From the NCBI GenBank assembly GCA_034509755.1, contig CM067551.1, positions 19,650,501 to 19,714,500 on the forward strand: DNA of 64,000 bases, read 5' to 3'. Each line of letters opens with the position of its first letter. The stretch's first letter is position 1. Positions 36,564 through 48,655 of the stretch are shown here, one piece after another. A model generated the notes under the pieces. The model was not told the DNA's origin, ran no database searches, and saw nothing but the letters and a program-made list of their open reading frames with translations. The translations under genes were made by a program, and so were the position numbers. Source of the DNA: Anisodus tanguticus (Eukaryota > Streptophyta > Magnoliopsida > Solanales > Solanaceae).

Positions 36564-38076
36564 AAACAACAACAACAACATACCCAGTGATATTCCACAA
36601 TGTGGGGTCTGATGAGGGTAGAGTGTACACAGACCTTACCTCTACCTTACCTCTACCTTGGTTCAAGACAAAGTACAAGCCCAAGCAAAGTAAGACACAC
36701 AAAGTGTGTAAGTCATGACAACGCATTCTGAAAAATAAAGAAGCTAAAAGAAGCAATAGCTACTGCAAGTAAATAAGGCAAACAAAATAAACAAAGCAGC
36801 ATAAATCAAACGACAAGGGACTATAAGACAATATGATAGGCTAAGCGAGCCTACATTAATAATACTACAACTACCAGTTTGTAAACGTAGGTAGAACTAC
36901 GTTGTACTACCTACTATCCTTCTACCCTAATACGTGTCCTCCATAACCCCCTATCTAAGGTCATGCCCTCAGTGAGTTGCACCTGCGAAATATCCAATCT
37001 AATCACCTCTCCCCAATACTTCATCGGCCTACCTCTGCTCCTTTTGTACCCGTCCATAGCCAACCTTTCACACCTCCGCACTGGGTAATTTATGTCTCTC
37101 CTCTGCACGTGTCCGAACCATCTCAACCTAGCTTCGTGCATCTTATCCTCCACCGAGGCCACTCCCAATATGTCCCTGATAACATCATTTTCTAATTCTA
37201 TCCCTCTTTGTATGCCCACACATCTATCGTAACATCTTCATCTCCGCAACTTTCATCTTTTGGGTGTGCGAAGTATTGACCGGCCAACACTCCGCCCCAT
37301 ACAACATGTTCAGTATAACCACCACCCTATAGAACTTGCCTTTAAGTTTTGGTGACACCTTTTTATTGCACAATACTCCAAATGCGAGCCTCCATTTCAT
37401 CCACCCTTACCCAATACGATGTGTGACATTGTCATCAATCTCTCAATTCCCTTGGATAATAGTTCCGAGGTACTTGAAGCTCCCTTTCTTTGTAATGACC
37501 TAAGTATCAAGCCTCAACTCCACGCCTGTCTCAAGGTCGCTCCCGTCACTGAACTTGCACTCCAAGTATTATGTCTTGGTCCTACTCAGCCTGAACCCTT
37601 TAGACTCCAGAGTCTGTCTCCAAACCTCCAGCTTAACGTTCACTCCTCTGCGGGTCTCATCAATTAGGACTATGTCGTATGCGAATAACATACACCATGG
37701 CACCTCCCATTGGATTTGTCGCATCAGTCCATCCATCACAAGACAAATAGGAATGGGCTAAGAGCCGATCCCTGGTGCAGCCCCGTCATCACTGAGAAGT
37801 GCTCCGAGTCTCTTCCTACTGTCCGTACCCTGGGCTTGGATCCATCATACATATCCTTGATTGCCCTAGTGTATGCCAAAGGTATACCTCTAACCTCCAA
37901 ACATCTCCATAGAACCTCCCTAGGGACTTTGTCGTATGCCTTCTCGAGGTCGATGAAAACCATATGTAAGTCTCTCTTCCTCTCCCTATACTGCTCCACC
38001 AACTGGTTCTCGGAGATAGACACTCATCTTCTCACCCTCATCTCTACGACTCTTTCCCAAACTTTCATAGTGTGAC
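36564..38076 (-). mobile_element. RTE-type LINE fragment
   Basis: A non-LTR retrotransposon on the minus strand, 5-prime truncated. The RT domain is at about 37736-38040 (FIDLEKAYDKVPRE, then GLHQGSALSPFLF). A C-terminal segment at about 36914-37219 has EARLRWFGHVQRR, GRPMKYWGEVI and MTLDRGLWRTRIRVEG, typical of plant RTE LINEs. The element ends in the shared 3-prime sequence and a TTG tail (36564-36580). The RT segment between SISEN and LVEQY lacks about 20 residues that the family has. It abuts the Ogre-like LTR start at 38077, which probably inserted into it. Confidence 0.82.
36914..38040 (-). pseudogene. LINE ORF2 remnant (reverse transcriptase)
   Basis: Two recognisable blocks, RT palm at 37736-38040 and the C-terminal region at 36914-37219, are separated by a degraded stretch with frameshifts. 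The YADD catalytic box and the endonuclease domain are not seen intact. Inactive. Confidence 0.75.
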
Positions 38077-41000
38077 TGTTGACACTCAATTTTGTCCCAT
38101 CTTTTATGATTTTATTCGCAATTTTTAATATTTTTGACACTTTAAAATAATTTTAAAATATAGGCATATATATGTATATATATATATATATCATTATTAT
38201 TATTATTTGCATTTTTTATTGTCATTTGCATTTTATATCACAAGCATACTTTTATCCTAATATTATAAGTTATTTTATTTTCGCAAAACGGCATTGCATT
38301 TTATATTTTTTATTTTTTTTTAAGCATCAAGCATTTCACAAATATTATATTTTTATCATATTATCATCTTTACAATTTATAAATTTTGCAAAGCTTTCTT
38401 TTTATATAATAAAACCCATTTTTTATATTTTTAAACCCATAACCCATTTTATATCTTAACCCAAAACAATTTTACCCATTTTTTTGGACCCCATCCCAAG
38501 GCCCAACCGAAACCAACCCGCAAGCCCACCCGAACCGGCCCAATCACATTTCCCCCCTTTTTATTCCCCCAACTCAAACCCTAAAAAAGATTTTTCATCT
38601 CACTCTCTCTCTCTCTCAACCCATCAGCCGCACGCCCCCCATACCCCCTAACCCCAGCCGCCGCACACACCACCACCTACCCCCTCACATCGCCGGTCAC
38701 CTTACACCCTCCACACCTCGCCGACACCACCAACCAACCCGTCAACCCCATACCCCCAAAATCCGAAACCCATCTATAAATACCCCCTTTTGTTTCTTAA
38801 CTTTAATCCAAAAATACTCCTATTTGTTTCATAATTTTCAATCCGAAAATCATATTTCATTCTTCAATTTTTTGGTCGTTTGGAGGCTGTTTTGTTTTCG
38901 GGTCGGGTCGAATTCGAGGCTAAATATCATAAAACCAAGATCCGGAAAGCAAAAAATCAACGTTTCCGGTCGGGTCACTATTCCGGTCGAGTCACAATCC
39001 GGGTCGGGTCACCCCTTGTCGGACAAAAATCTCCGTGGTTTATGTTTTTATTTTGTTGTTGGTGTACCGAAATTTGGAGGAAAATCGGGCCGGGTCACCG
39101 ATTCGGGTCGGGTCGACCCGGTCCGGTTAATTTCCGACATTTTTGTATGTTTATATTGTCTTGTTGGTCACCCGAAATTTGGAGAAAATCGATTCGGTTT
39201 GAAAAACATCCGATCCGGGTCGGGGTCGTCTGTTCGGGTCGGGTCGACCCGGTTCGAATGAATTTTCGATTTCATGTTCTATATTTTGTTGTTGGTTATC
39301 TGAAAATAAAAATAAAAAAAATAAAAAAAATCTATTATCCGGTCTCCGGTCAAGAACCCGGTCAAAAATCGAAATTTGGTTCGTTTAGAGTAAAAAAATC
39401 GAACTATCCCTTTCCTATTTTTAATTTCGAAGTTTATATCTATGTAGGCTTGAATGTTTAGCTAATTTCTTTAAGCATATTGCATTAACGGTTGCGTAGC
39501 TGATTTTGATATATTCGGTTTCTCCTTCGATAGCATCAATAAGGTTTTAATTTAACAGATTGATAAAATGATCAATTTTTACATAAATTATCGTTTGGTA
39601 CATCTGTTAGTATAGCTTAGCTTTAATGTGACATGAATCGAGTTGTGAATTATATGTTTTAAATTCAAATGCTCATCACACAATTCATAACGGTGGTGGC
39701 CCTTTCCGGTTTGTTGAAGCATTTAGTAAGCTTAAGGATTATTTGTTCTCGGTATTCTTAGTGTTGCGATTTTCTACTTTTGAGCTATTGCTATGTTTGG
39801 TTCTTTGTCATTACTTCGCTCTTCTACGATTTGAACGGATCTTGTGCTTGATTCTACAATTGGGCATTAACGATTTGAATAAATACGCATTTAGGTGATG
39901 AAATTAAATTCGAGGCCGCGCTTTTCTTTCGTCTCGTTTCTCTATTTTTCAAAGACTTGTTTTAAGTATCCGGGCAACTTTTCTTCATTCGTTTTTCTGT
40001 TTCTTTAATTTAATGTTTTAAACATCGTGCCACGGATATGTCTTGTTTTTTTCTTGTTAATGTTTTTGAATTAAATACGCATTAGTGGCCGATGAAATTA
40101 AATTCGAGGCCGCACCTTTTTTTTCTCGTTTTCGTTTTAAACATCCGTGCAACGGATTCTTTTTTATTTGTTTTAACTAATACGCATTTAGGCCGATGAA
40201 ATTAAATTCGAGGCCGCACTTTTTTGTTTCTCTGTTTTTACGTTTCTTGTTTTAAACATCCGTGCAACGGATATTTACCGTTTTACTTGTCTTCTTGTTT
40301 TAAACTAAAATATCGTGTCTTTTCGGGAATTGCTTCTCGGTTTCGGTTTCTTGTTTTGGTTTAGTTTACGATTTATATAAATACGCATTTAGGCCAATGA
40401 AATCGAATTTGAGGCCGCGTCCCTTCGGATATCATTTCTCAATTTCTGTTTTTCTTTTTACTTGTTTTCGGTACAAATTTTACTTGATTTGAATTAAATA
40501 CTACATTGGCCGATGAAAAAATATCCGTCGATTTTTGAGGCCTCCACATTTGTAAAGACGGAAAATAAAACTTCTGGGCAAGGATGAAACTTAAATCTTT
40601 TTCACCCAAGAGACCAACATGTTCGGTAGTCAAGGCAACTAAAATGACCAACGAGTCATACGTTCGCAGCCACGACGTGATTGGAATGATCTTTTCAAAA
40701 TTTGAGTCTGAGCCCTCCGTAATCAAAACATTTACTGTTTTGGATACGAATCCGAAGTTATGTATATTCAATTGTTTCTAACCGTTTATTCTTGACGACT
40801 TGCAAAGATAAAGTCAAAGAAGGCAAATACCCCTCGGAGATTTCTTATTTTTGTTGTTGTCTTTTACTTTCTTTAATTAAGCTTTATTTTCATTCTGTAT
40901 TGTAATATTATTGTACTCCTGAAATTATTGAAATATTTAGAATAGATAGAATTAATTGATAGGGTAGTCTAAAATTGGAAACCCATCGCTAGGTTATCTA

Positions 41001-41477
41001 TTTTTAGGCTCGTCACCCATACAATTTACATTGCATATATTTTTATCAATTTTCATACAAATGCATATTTATACTTTTTTCAGCTTTACATGTATATTAA
41101 TGCCATACAAATGCATACTTGTACAAAATGCATCATTTTATTAACATCTTGTAACATTATTTTTATATTTGTAAAAACATGTATTTTTCTTAGCATAACA
41201 ATTAACCTGAATTTGATCGGATAACCGTAAGTTAGCGGATCTTAAAGGATGCCTAACCCCTTCCCTTTAGGATAATAAAGAGCCCTTACCTAGAATCTCA
41301 TTAGTTTCGTAGACCATAAAATCGGAGTTATTTTGCAGCTTTTAGTTAACATTCAGGTGCCCTAATTCACCTTAGAACAATTAGGTGGCGACTCCTCAAG
41401 CAAGCATTTTTTAATCCGTCCAGAGGGAATCGATGCCATCGCGTCGCGGAGCCCGCAGGTCAAAATCGGACGCGACA
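38077..41477 (+). repeat. Ogre/Tat-like LTR
   Basis: A 3401-bp LTR that begins TGTTGACACTCAATTTTG and ends GACGCGACA, followed three bases on by a PBS. It holds a tetranucleotide-rich AT region (38160-38460), a CGGGTCGGGTC-rich region with two diverged units of about 120 bp (39030-39260), and a repeat array at about 39886-40545. The bases before it are GTGAC. No 3-prime LTR partner is found in the window. The 193-codon ORF at 38880-39461 arises from the CGGGTC repeats and is not called. Confidence 0.83.
39886..40545 (+). repeat. Five diverged tandem units inside the Ogre-like LTR
   Basis: Units begin AATACGCATTTAGGCCGATG, continue GAAATTAAATTCGAGGCCGC, and usually end AAACATCCGTGCAACGGAT. 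They start near 39888, 40074, 40181, 40380 and 40494, with spacing from about 105 to 200 bp. The last unit is the most diverged. Confidence 0.75.
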
Positions 41478-44395
41478 GCATGGCGACTCCACTGGGGATA
41501 CTTTCAGGTTCTTAACCATAGTAAATTCAGCTTAATTATTATTATGCTTTATATTGCTCCTTATTTGATTTATTGTTTTTAATTGTTTCCTTTTTGAAAT
41601 TTTGTATGTTTAACTACTTTAATTGCTATATTCTTTTACTGCTTTCCTTAAATTGGCATTCCGCTCATATTTCTTCCATTATGGAAAGTTGACACTATCA
41701 CACATTACACGCGAGGTGTGTTTTGCGCACCCGCAAATTCTTTCAAATTACCAAATTTTAGGAGAGTTGGCGTATGCGCGGAGTGACCAGACCATCCGGT
41801 GGCCGCGTAGCCTTCTCACTCGAGTAGTTCGCTCGGGAACCTGGAGTCTAATAAGTCAAATCTTAGAAAATTTAGGATAGAGCTATACCACCTTTATTTT
41901 AAGTCATGCATGCATACACCATAGGTGGGTCGATCCTTGGCATCGACTCCACAATTAAGAAATTCACCAAAATTGTCGACGGGTCTCGCTCTCCCAACGA
42001 CCATCGATATTATTTGTAGCTTTGATAATGATAGACTAATCCAAGCCTAATCATGACATGCCGATATTGGAAAATGTACATACGTTTTGTCTTCATTTCC
42101 AACAAAAGCATTGCAGTGACAACTTGGATTATTTTGTCATAATCTCTCATATTTGGCGTTTAGGCTCACCTCTGGCATAAGAGAGGTTCCATGCATGTTA
42201 GGTCGCACATTTAATTCCCGCACAATTTGTTTGCTATTTTTCTTATTTTAACTCTGTACATATTATTTAATGCAATAATTACCTGCTTCAATTCTGTACA
42301 TATCATACCATATAGTTTGCAACTCTGGGACATAAATTGTGTCACGGCCCTAGGATAAAGCGTTCTTGAACATCAAGACTCGGACCTCGTGCATCAATCA
42401 GGAGAGTTTTTGGCTATACTGTCACTTTCCTACATTTTATTATTCTTTTAGTGACTTTCCTACTTTAACCCGGTGCTCTTATTTTTGTAGGAAGATCGTC
42501 CTCGCGAACAGTTGGGGGCGGTCGTTCTAAAACATTATTCCTGGATATACTCCAGGAAAGAACAAAGCCAAAGGCTTTCACAAAGATGACCGGAAGATGT
42601 TTTGACTGGAAAAAGTCAGCCAACACCAGAGTCAACGTGGCGTCACTTTAGTTGTCTATACTTGTTTTTTATATATATTTTGCAAATTCAGTTGAGATGC
42701 TTAATTTTGTTACGTAATTTTTTTTTATATCATGCATTTTTTAACATATCCTTACGAACTACGAGTGTCTGACTCTCACCATACGGTGAGATACGTAGGT
42801 AACCCTTCTCGGGTGCGACACCCCTAAAAAAAAAAACCCCTAAAAAAAAATCAAATCAAATCAAATCAAAAAAAAAAAAATGAAAAAATGCTCCTGGTTT
42901 ATCAAAAAAAATAATTCATTACACCCTAATGGACAATCTTTTTTTTCATTACATCCTATTGTGGATAATTATTTTTTTCATTACATTATCCTAATATGGA
43001 CAATCACTTTTTTAGTGCATACAATTTTACTTACTATCCTATTTTGGATGAATTTTTTTTAAACATACATTTTATATATACTTTCTGCACGAACTACGCA
43101 CACCTGATTCTCGTCAAAGATGAGATACGTAGGCAGCCCTATTTGGGTTCGGTATCCTTTATTAAAAACAAAAAACAAAAAAAATACAAAAAAAAATATA
43201 TATATTTTAAGAATCATTGATTGACTTGGTTGATACCAACACGGTTAAGAGTGTGCATAGGAAAGAACAAGCGGAGAAGACTGACTTCTTGGTAAACCAT
43301 AGATTCTTCTGGTACCTCTTATTCACGCCTGTGTTGACGCTTAAAAATTGTTTTGCATGCTTCCAAGGTATGAACGAAGCCAACCTCATCGTTTCGTATG
43401 CATTGTGTGGTGAGTTTTAGAATAAGTTCAATTGCATTGCATTGTGATCTAGAACTTGGCTTGAATGTTTGTTGAGGCGAAATCCTGAGTAACACTTGGT
43501 ATAGGAAAGGATCGTAGGCTTTCTTTGATCCGTTTGAGCCTTTTCAGCTTACCAAATAATATTATCCATAGTACTCCCCCTTTGAGCCTGAAGCCTATTT
43601 TTTTTTAACAACCACATATTATGCCTATACCCTTTCTGAGTGCGTGCACGCACTATCCCTCTCTTGGCCCAACTTCCTTGAGCGCATCAGAAATGTGCAA
43701 ATTGCTGAAAATGATCCGAGTTGAAGTTGCAATGTTCCCAAAAGAGGAAATGAAACAAAACAAAGGGACGACTTCACAAAAAATGAAGTAAAAAGCCCCG
43801 ACAATATCAAAATCAAAAAAAAAAAAAACTCCGAAAAAGGGGAAAAAACTCCAAACGAAATATTCAAAAGAAGTCGGTACAAAATAAAGGGGGCAAAAAG
43901 AAGCAAATCGGCATCAAGGCACACAAATACAAAGCGCGGACATATTCCAACGCTCAAGGAAGGATTAGTCACTCCTTACCCAAATGATATCATTTCCTTT
44001 CCCCAAGCCTACATTACAAACCCATAACAAGCCCTACATGATCCTATACCAAGGGTTCTCACATTAGTGGATACTTACATGACGGCCAAGCCTATGGTAT
44101 CACAATTGAATGCATTGAACATCTTTCGAGGGTGAGTGTACTTCTCTAGACGTCCCAAAGTTCAAAATACTGAAATACATTTGAGAAAGGGACTTTCTTT
44201 CAGTGAGGGCATTTGAAACATGAGGTTGCATATGTCAAAACCTTGGCTTGAAGCAAGTGTTGATCCTCAGGTATGTCTGAGGTAGCATCTGAAGCTGTAG
44301 GAATTACCCTGAAGTCAGCCTCGGTTATACAGAGAGCAGTAACGGGAACCCTAAGCACATTACTAATTGTTGGTACCAACTGAAGTCAAAATATG
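41478..44395 (+). mobile_element. Leader region of the Ogre/Tat-like element, no coding capacity left
   Basis: This long AT-rich region downstream of the PBS contains two copies of the phrase GAGATACGTAGG (about 42788 and 43119), a TCAAA microsatellite near 42850-42870, and A- and T-runs. No gag, protease or RT was seen. The longest open stretches (such as 43625-43972 on the minus strand) show no family motif. It ends at a junction with copia C marked by a short direct repeat (44366-44414). Confidence 0.65.
41481..41498 (+). promoter_or_regulatory. Primer-binding site, tRNA-Arg type
   Basis: TGGCGACTCCACTGGGGA lies three bases after the LTR end. This resembles the tRNA-Arg-complementary PBS reported for Ogre elements (family knowledge), not the tRNA-Met type used by the other elements here. 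Confidence 0.68.
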
Positions 44396-44439
44396 ATTGT
44401 TGGTACCAACTGAACAGTGGCCCTACGGCCCACCTCCAC

Positions 44440-47400
44440 CACAATTTCCAGCGTCTGGCCAGTGGGATTTCCAGCAGCCCTAACGGCCCACTGGCCCAGT
44501 AATGCCAGATCCAGCAGTTACGGCCCAAGACAGTCCAGGTTTGGAATTCTTGGGCCTCGGCCTCCGCAAGCCCACCATGCAGCAGGCCCCACTCAGACCG
44601 ATATCGATGTCGCGATGCACACACTGGGTTTGACTCAACCGGACCCAAATTGGTATATGGACACCGGTGCCACTACCCACATGACATCCGATTCAGGTAC
44701 TCTCTCATCTTATTCCAATTTGAGCAACCCTCGGGGTATAATTGTTGATAATGGTAACTCTATTTCAATTCAGGGTTATGGTCAGAAAACTTTATCTCCC
44801 CCCAATTCATCTCTTATCTTGAAAAATACTTTACATGCCCCCAAATTGATTAAAAACTTAGTGTCTGTCCGAAAGTTCACCACTGACAATTCCGTTACTG
44901 TTGAATTTGATCCTTTTGGTTTCTCTGTGAAGGATTTCAAGACGGAGAGTCCTCTCATGACACGTGATAGTAGGGGAGATCTTTATCCTATCACGTCCGG
45001 TTTCAGTTCATCGAGTCAAGCCTTGCCATCAGCCTTTGCAGTCATTTCTCCTTCCTTGTGGCATGCTTGCATTGGTCATTCGAGATCCTCTATTTTATCA
45101 GTTTTAGATAAAAATAGTTTTATTTCATGTAAGGGTACGAGTCATACTCCAATTTGTCAAGCTTGTTCTTTACGAAAAATTATTAAGTTGCCATTTGTAG
45201 ACTCAAATTCTCATACTTCAATGCCATTTGATATTATTCATAGTGACCTATGGACGTCTCATGTTCTAAGTTCGTTGGGTCATCGTATTATGTTCTCTTT
45301 TTGGATGATTATTCTAATTTTTTATGGATGTTTCCAATTGCAAATAAATCTCAAGTGTTTTCTGTCTTCGTAAAATTTAGAGCATTCATTAGAACCCAAT
45401 TCGAAAGAGAAATAAAAAATATTCCGTGTGATAATGGAAAAGAGTATTACAATAGGGTGTTTCGGGAGTTTTGTGCTAATAATGGGATCAATTTTCATTT
45501 TTCTTGTCCTCACACATCTTCAGAAAACGGGAAAGCCGAACGCAAAATTCGTTCCATAAATAACATTGTCCGCACTCTCTTAATTCATGCTTCCGTACCT
45601 CCATATTTTTGGCATCATGCTATTCAAATGGCCACATATCTTCTTAACATAATTCCTTCCAAAGGTATGACATATTCTTCCCCCCTCCAAATTTTATATA
45701 ATAAGAATCCTTCTTATTCTCATCTTCGGGTTTTTGGGTGCTTGTGTTATCCGTTATTACCGTCCACCACAATTAACAAACTTCAGGCCCGGTCTACTCC
45801 GTGTGTGTTTTTGGGTTATCCATCTAATCATCGTGGTTACAAATGCTTTGATTTATCCTCCAAGAAAATCATCATTAATCGCCATGTAATTTTTGATGAA
45901 ACTCAATTTCCCTTTACTAAAGTTCATACTACCGAGCCTAGTTCGTATAATTTTTTGGATGATGGTATATCCCCGTATATTACTCACCATTTTTCGGACA
46001 TACCCCGCACCCAAAATTCTCCAGCGGGCCCACTGCAAGCTGGCCCCACTGTTCCGTCTCAATTTTCCGTCACTGGATCAGTTCCAGCGATTGGGCCAGT
46101 CCAGCCCAATTCTGGAACTGGTCCAGTTTCTACTCTAGTTTGCCGAATTGGGCCAACAGGCCCATTGCCTGCTGGCCAGTCCATCCCGAGCCCAGAAAAT
46201 TCCCAAAATTCGCTCACTTCTTCCTCGAGTCATAGACCAGTCACTTGTAGTCAACAGGGTGTTTTTACACCAAAAAGACATTTTAACTTACATTCAAATG
46301 TCTCTAAATCCCCCTTGCCACGTAATCATGTGTCTGCCTTAAACAACCCAAATTGGAAAATTGATATGACTGATGAATATACTGCTCTTATTGATAATAA
46401 AACGTAGGAGTTGGTGCCCCGTCCATCTGGTATTAATGTTATCAGGTCTATGTGGATTTTTGCTCATAAGGAGAATTCAGATGGGTCATTTGCTCGACAT
46501 AAGGCGCGGCTTGTGTGTGATGGTAAGACTCAGCAGGTTGTGATAGATTGTGGGGAGACGTTTAGTCCGGTGGTCAAGCCAGCTACCATTCACACTGTGC
46601 TTATCTTGGCTCTTTCGAAGGCATGGCCTATTCATGAGTTAGATGTAAAAAATGCTTTCCTACATGGTGATCTCAAGGAAACAGTCTATATGCATCAGTC
46701 TTTGGGATTCATGGGTCCCAAACATCCTCATCATGTCTGTTTGTGGAAGAAGTACTTATATGGGCTTAAGCAGTCACCACGATCCTGGTATACAAGGTTT
46801 GCTGACTATGTGTCGACTATTGGGTTCACTCACAGCAGATCAGATAATTCGTTGTTCATCTACCGTCATGGTTCATCCTTGGCCTACATTCTGTTGTGTG
46901 TGGATGATATCATTTTGACTGCCCCTTCCGATGCCTTACGCCAGTCTATCATGACCATGCTCAGCTCTGAGTTTGCTATGAAAGACTTAGAGCCCTTGAG
47001 TTACTTTTTGGGGATTGCCGTCAGTCGCCATTCAGATGGATTGTTCTTGTCTCAGCGAAAGTATGCAACTGAGATCATCGAGAGGGCTGGAATGTCATCC
47101 TGTAAGTCCACTTCCACTCCAGTTGATACGAAACCCAAGCTTAGTGTCGCGGCCGGCACACCTTACGAGGATCCGACCCTCTATCGCAGTCTTGCAGGGG
47201 CCCTTCAGTATCTTACCTTTACTAGACCGGATATTACGTATGTTGTCCAGCAGGTGTGTTTATTCATGCATGATCCCCGAATTGAGCACATGAATGCACT
47301 CAAACACATCATCCGGTATATTCAGGGTACACTGGACTATGGTTTGCATTTGTATCCTTCATCGACATCCACACTTGTCTCATACACAAATGCTGATTGG

Positions 47401-47840
47401 GGTGGGTGTCCAGACACCATATGGTCTACGTCTGGCTACTGTATGTTCCTCGGCAACAACTTGGTCTCCTAGTCTGCGAAGCGTCAGGCGACTCTATCCT
47501 GCTCAAGTGCCGAGGCTGAATATCGAAGGGTAGCCAATGTGGTCTCAGAATCATGCTGGTTACGTAATTTGCTTTTAGAGCTTCATTGTCCAAATCAAAA
47601 GGCAACCTTGGTTTATTGCGATATTATTAGTGCTATTTATCTTTCTGGTAATCCGGTTCAGCACCAACGCACTAAACATATCGAGATGGACATTCACTTT
47701 GTCCGTGAAAAGGTTGCTCGGGTCAGGTACGCGTCTGTCATGTCCGTCAAGATATCAGATTGCAGACATCTTTACAAAGGGTCTTCCCTCGGTCCTTTTT
47801 GAAGATTTTAGGGACAGCCTCAGCGTTCGAAGACCGCCCG
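44440..47840 (+). pseudogene. Copia C pol: protease, integrase, RT, RNase H
   Basis: Protease WYMDTGATTHM is near 44652. The pre-integrase domain has HACIGHSR in place of HARLGHPG. A one-base loss near 45284 shifts the frame within LGHRYYVLFLDDYS. The integrase core follows (CDNGKEYYN, GKAERK). TAG at 46406-46408 replaces Trp in the KTWEL segment. RT has DVKNAFLHGDL and a catalytic box CVDD at 46897-46908 where Tyr has become Cys. RNase H is interrupted by TAG at 47470-47472 for Trp (LVSWSAK) and a frame break near 47720. Domain order is as in B. Confidence 0.85.
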
Positions 47841-47858
47841 CTATGACTGCGGGGTGTG

Positions 47859-48225
47859 TGTTAAACAATGTATATACCCGTGATATACACTTGGTATACA
47901 TAGTGTATATCACGGTAAACAATGTATATACCCGTGATATACACTTGGTATACATAGTGTATATCACGGGTAATTAAGGATATCACGGACTGGGCTACTG
48001 GCCCATCTCGTGTCTGGACTGCTTCAGCCCATCACGAGCAGAGGTGTATGTGTAAAGGTTACCTTAAGTAGACTTGTACACTTATCATAAATTGTATATT
48101 TAGTATCTAAGTAGAATAAGGATTTAGGAGTAGAATAGGAATATGATTCTCCTATTATGGAAATATGTAACATGTATATATAGCCTTTCAATTAATGAAA
48201 ATAATCAAGGGGATTATTTCTTTCA
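47859..48225 (+). repeat. 3-prime LTR of copia C
   Basis: A 367-bp LTR, TGTTAAAC to TTTCTTTCA, longer than the LTRs of A and B because of a duplicated palindromic unit at 47862-47969. A polypurine tract (GCGGGGTGTG) lies just upstream. A TATA-like TATATATAG lies near 48175. Confidence 0.86.
47862..47970 (+). repeat. Tandem pair of 54-bp palindromic units in the LTR
   Basis: Units 47862-47915 and 47916-47969. Each contains the arms CCCGTGATATACAC and GTGTATATCACGGG around a short loop. The arms in the second unit (47931-47944 and 47957-47970) are perfect. Confidence 0.9.
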
Positions 48226-48655
48226 AAATGAAATTTATAGAATTCAGTTTCATTTTCATGCCAAGTAATTTAATAGACAAGTAAAAGTAAACGGAGTACA
48301 AAACTTGTTCTAAACCCAATCCTAGTTAACTGAGGTTTAATTTTAATTTTTTAATTTTCACCTTTATCATATCTTCATTTATAAAAAAGGTTATGCCGTA
48401 CAACGATTCAATAAATAAAGATTATTGAATTAATATTAAGTGATAACTTGATTAGATACAGTAGTTAGTTACAGACTTACAGTAGGTTATGTTACAGTAG
48501 GTTACCTTATTGGAAAAATCAAATTTCAGTTTTGATTTTAAAAGATTAAAATCCTCAACCCGCGAACCCGCTCCGCCCTGTTGCCACCCTATCAATAAGG
48601 GGTAAAACAAAGACTTTGACAGAAAAAGATTTTTAGTGTATTGATAAAATCTTAC
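48226..48655. other. AT-rich spacer
   Basis: No coding motif was seen. The last coding exon of the dioxygenase, expected on the minus strand below 48656, is not recognisable here and may have been lost. Confidence 0.4.

Larger units (their letters stand above)
44415..48225 (+). mobile_element. Ty1/copia element C, 5-prime truncated
   Basis: Same family as A and B. It lacks the 5-prime LTR and nearly all of gag. It starts in the Pro/Gln-rich linker before the protease and keeps the rest of pol and the 3-prime LTR. The sequence after the LTR is unique, so the right end looks original, while the left end is a deletion or rearrangement against the Ogre-like leader. Confidence 0.86.

Noticed and set aside
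38880..39461. A 193-codon ORF and an overlapping 145-codon ORF on the plus strand
   Set aside because: They lie inside the Ogre-like LTR and are built from CGGGTCGGGTC repeats. No protein family motif.
42841..42880. TCAAA microsatellite as a regulatory element
   Set aside because: Plain slippage repeat in a non-coding leader with no further support.
43625..43972. A hydrophobic 115-codon ORF on the minus strand as a membrane protein gene
   Set aside because: Phe/Leu-rich because of A-runs on the plus strand in the Ogre-like leader; no family motif or conserved neighbour.
47755..47977. Repetitive ORFs with YTMYTKCISRVYTLF-like units
   Set aside because: They are translations of the duplicated palindrome in the copia C LTR.
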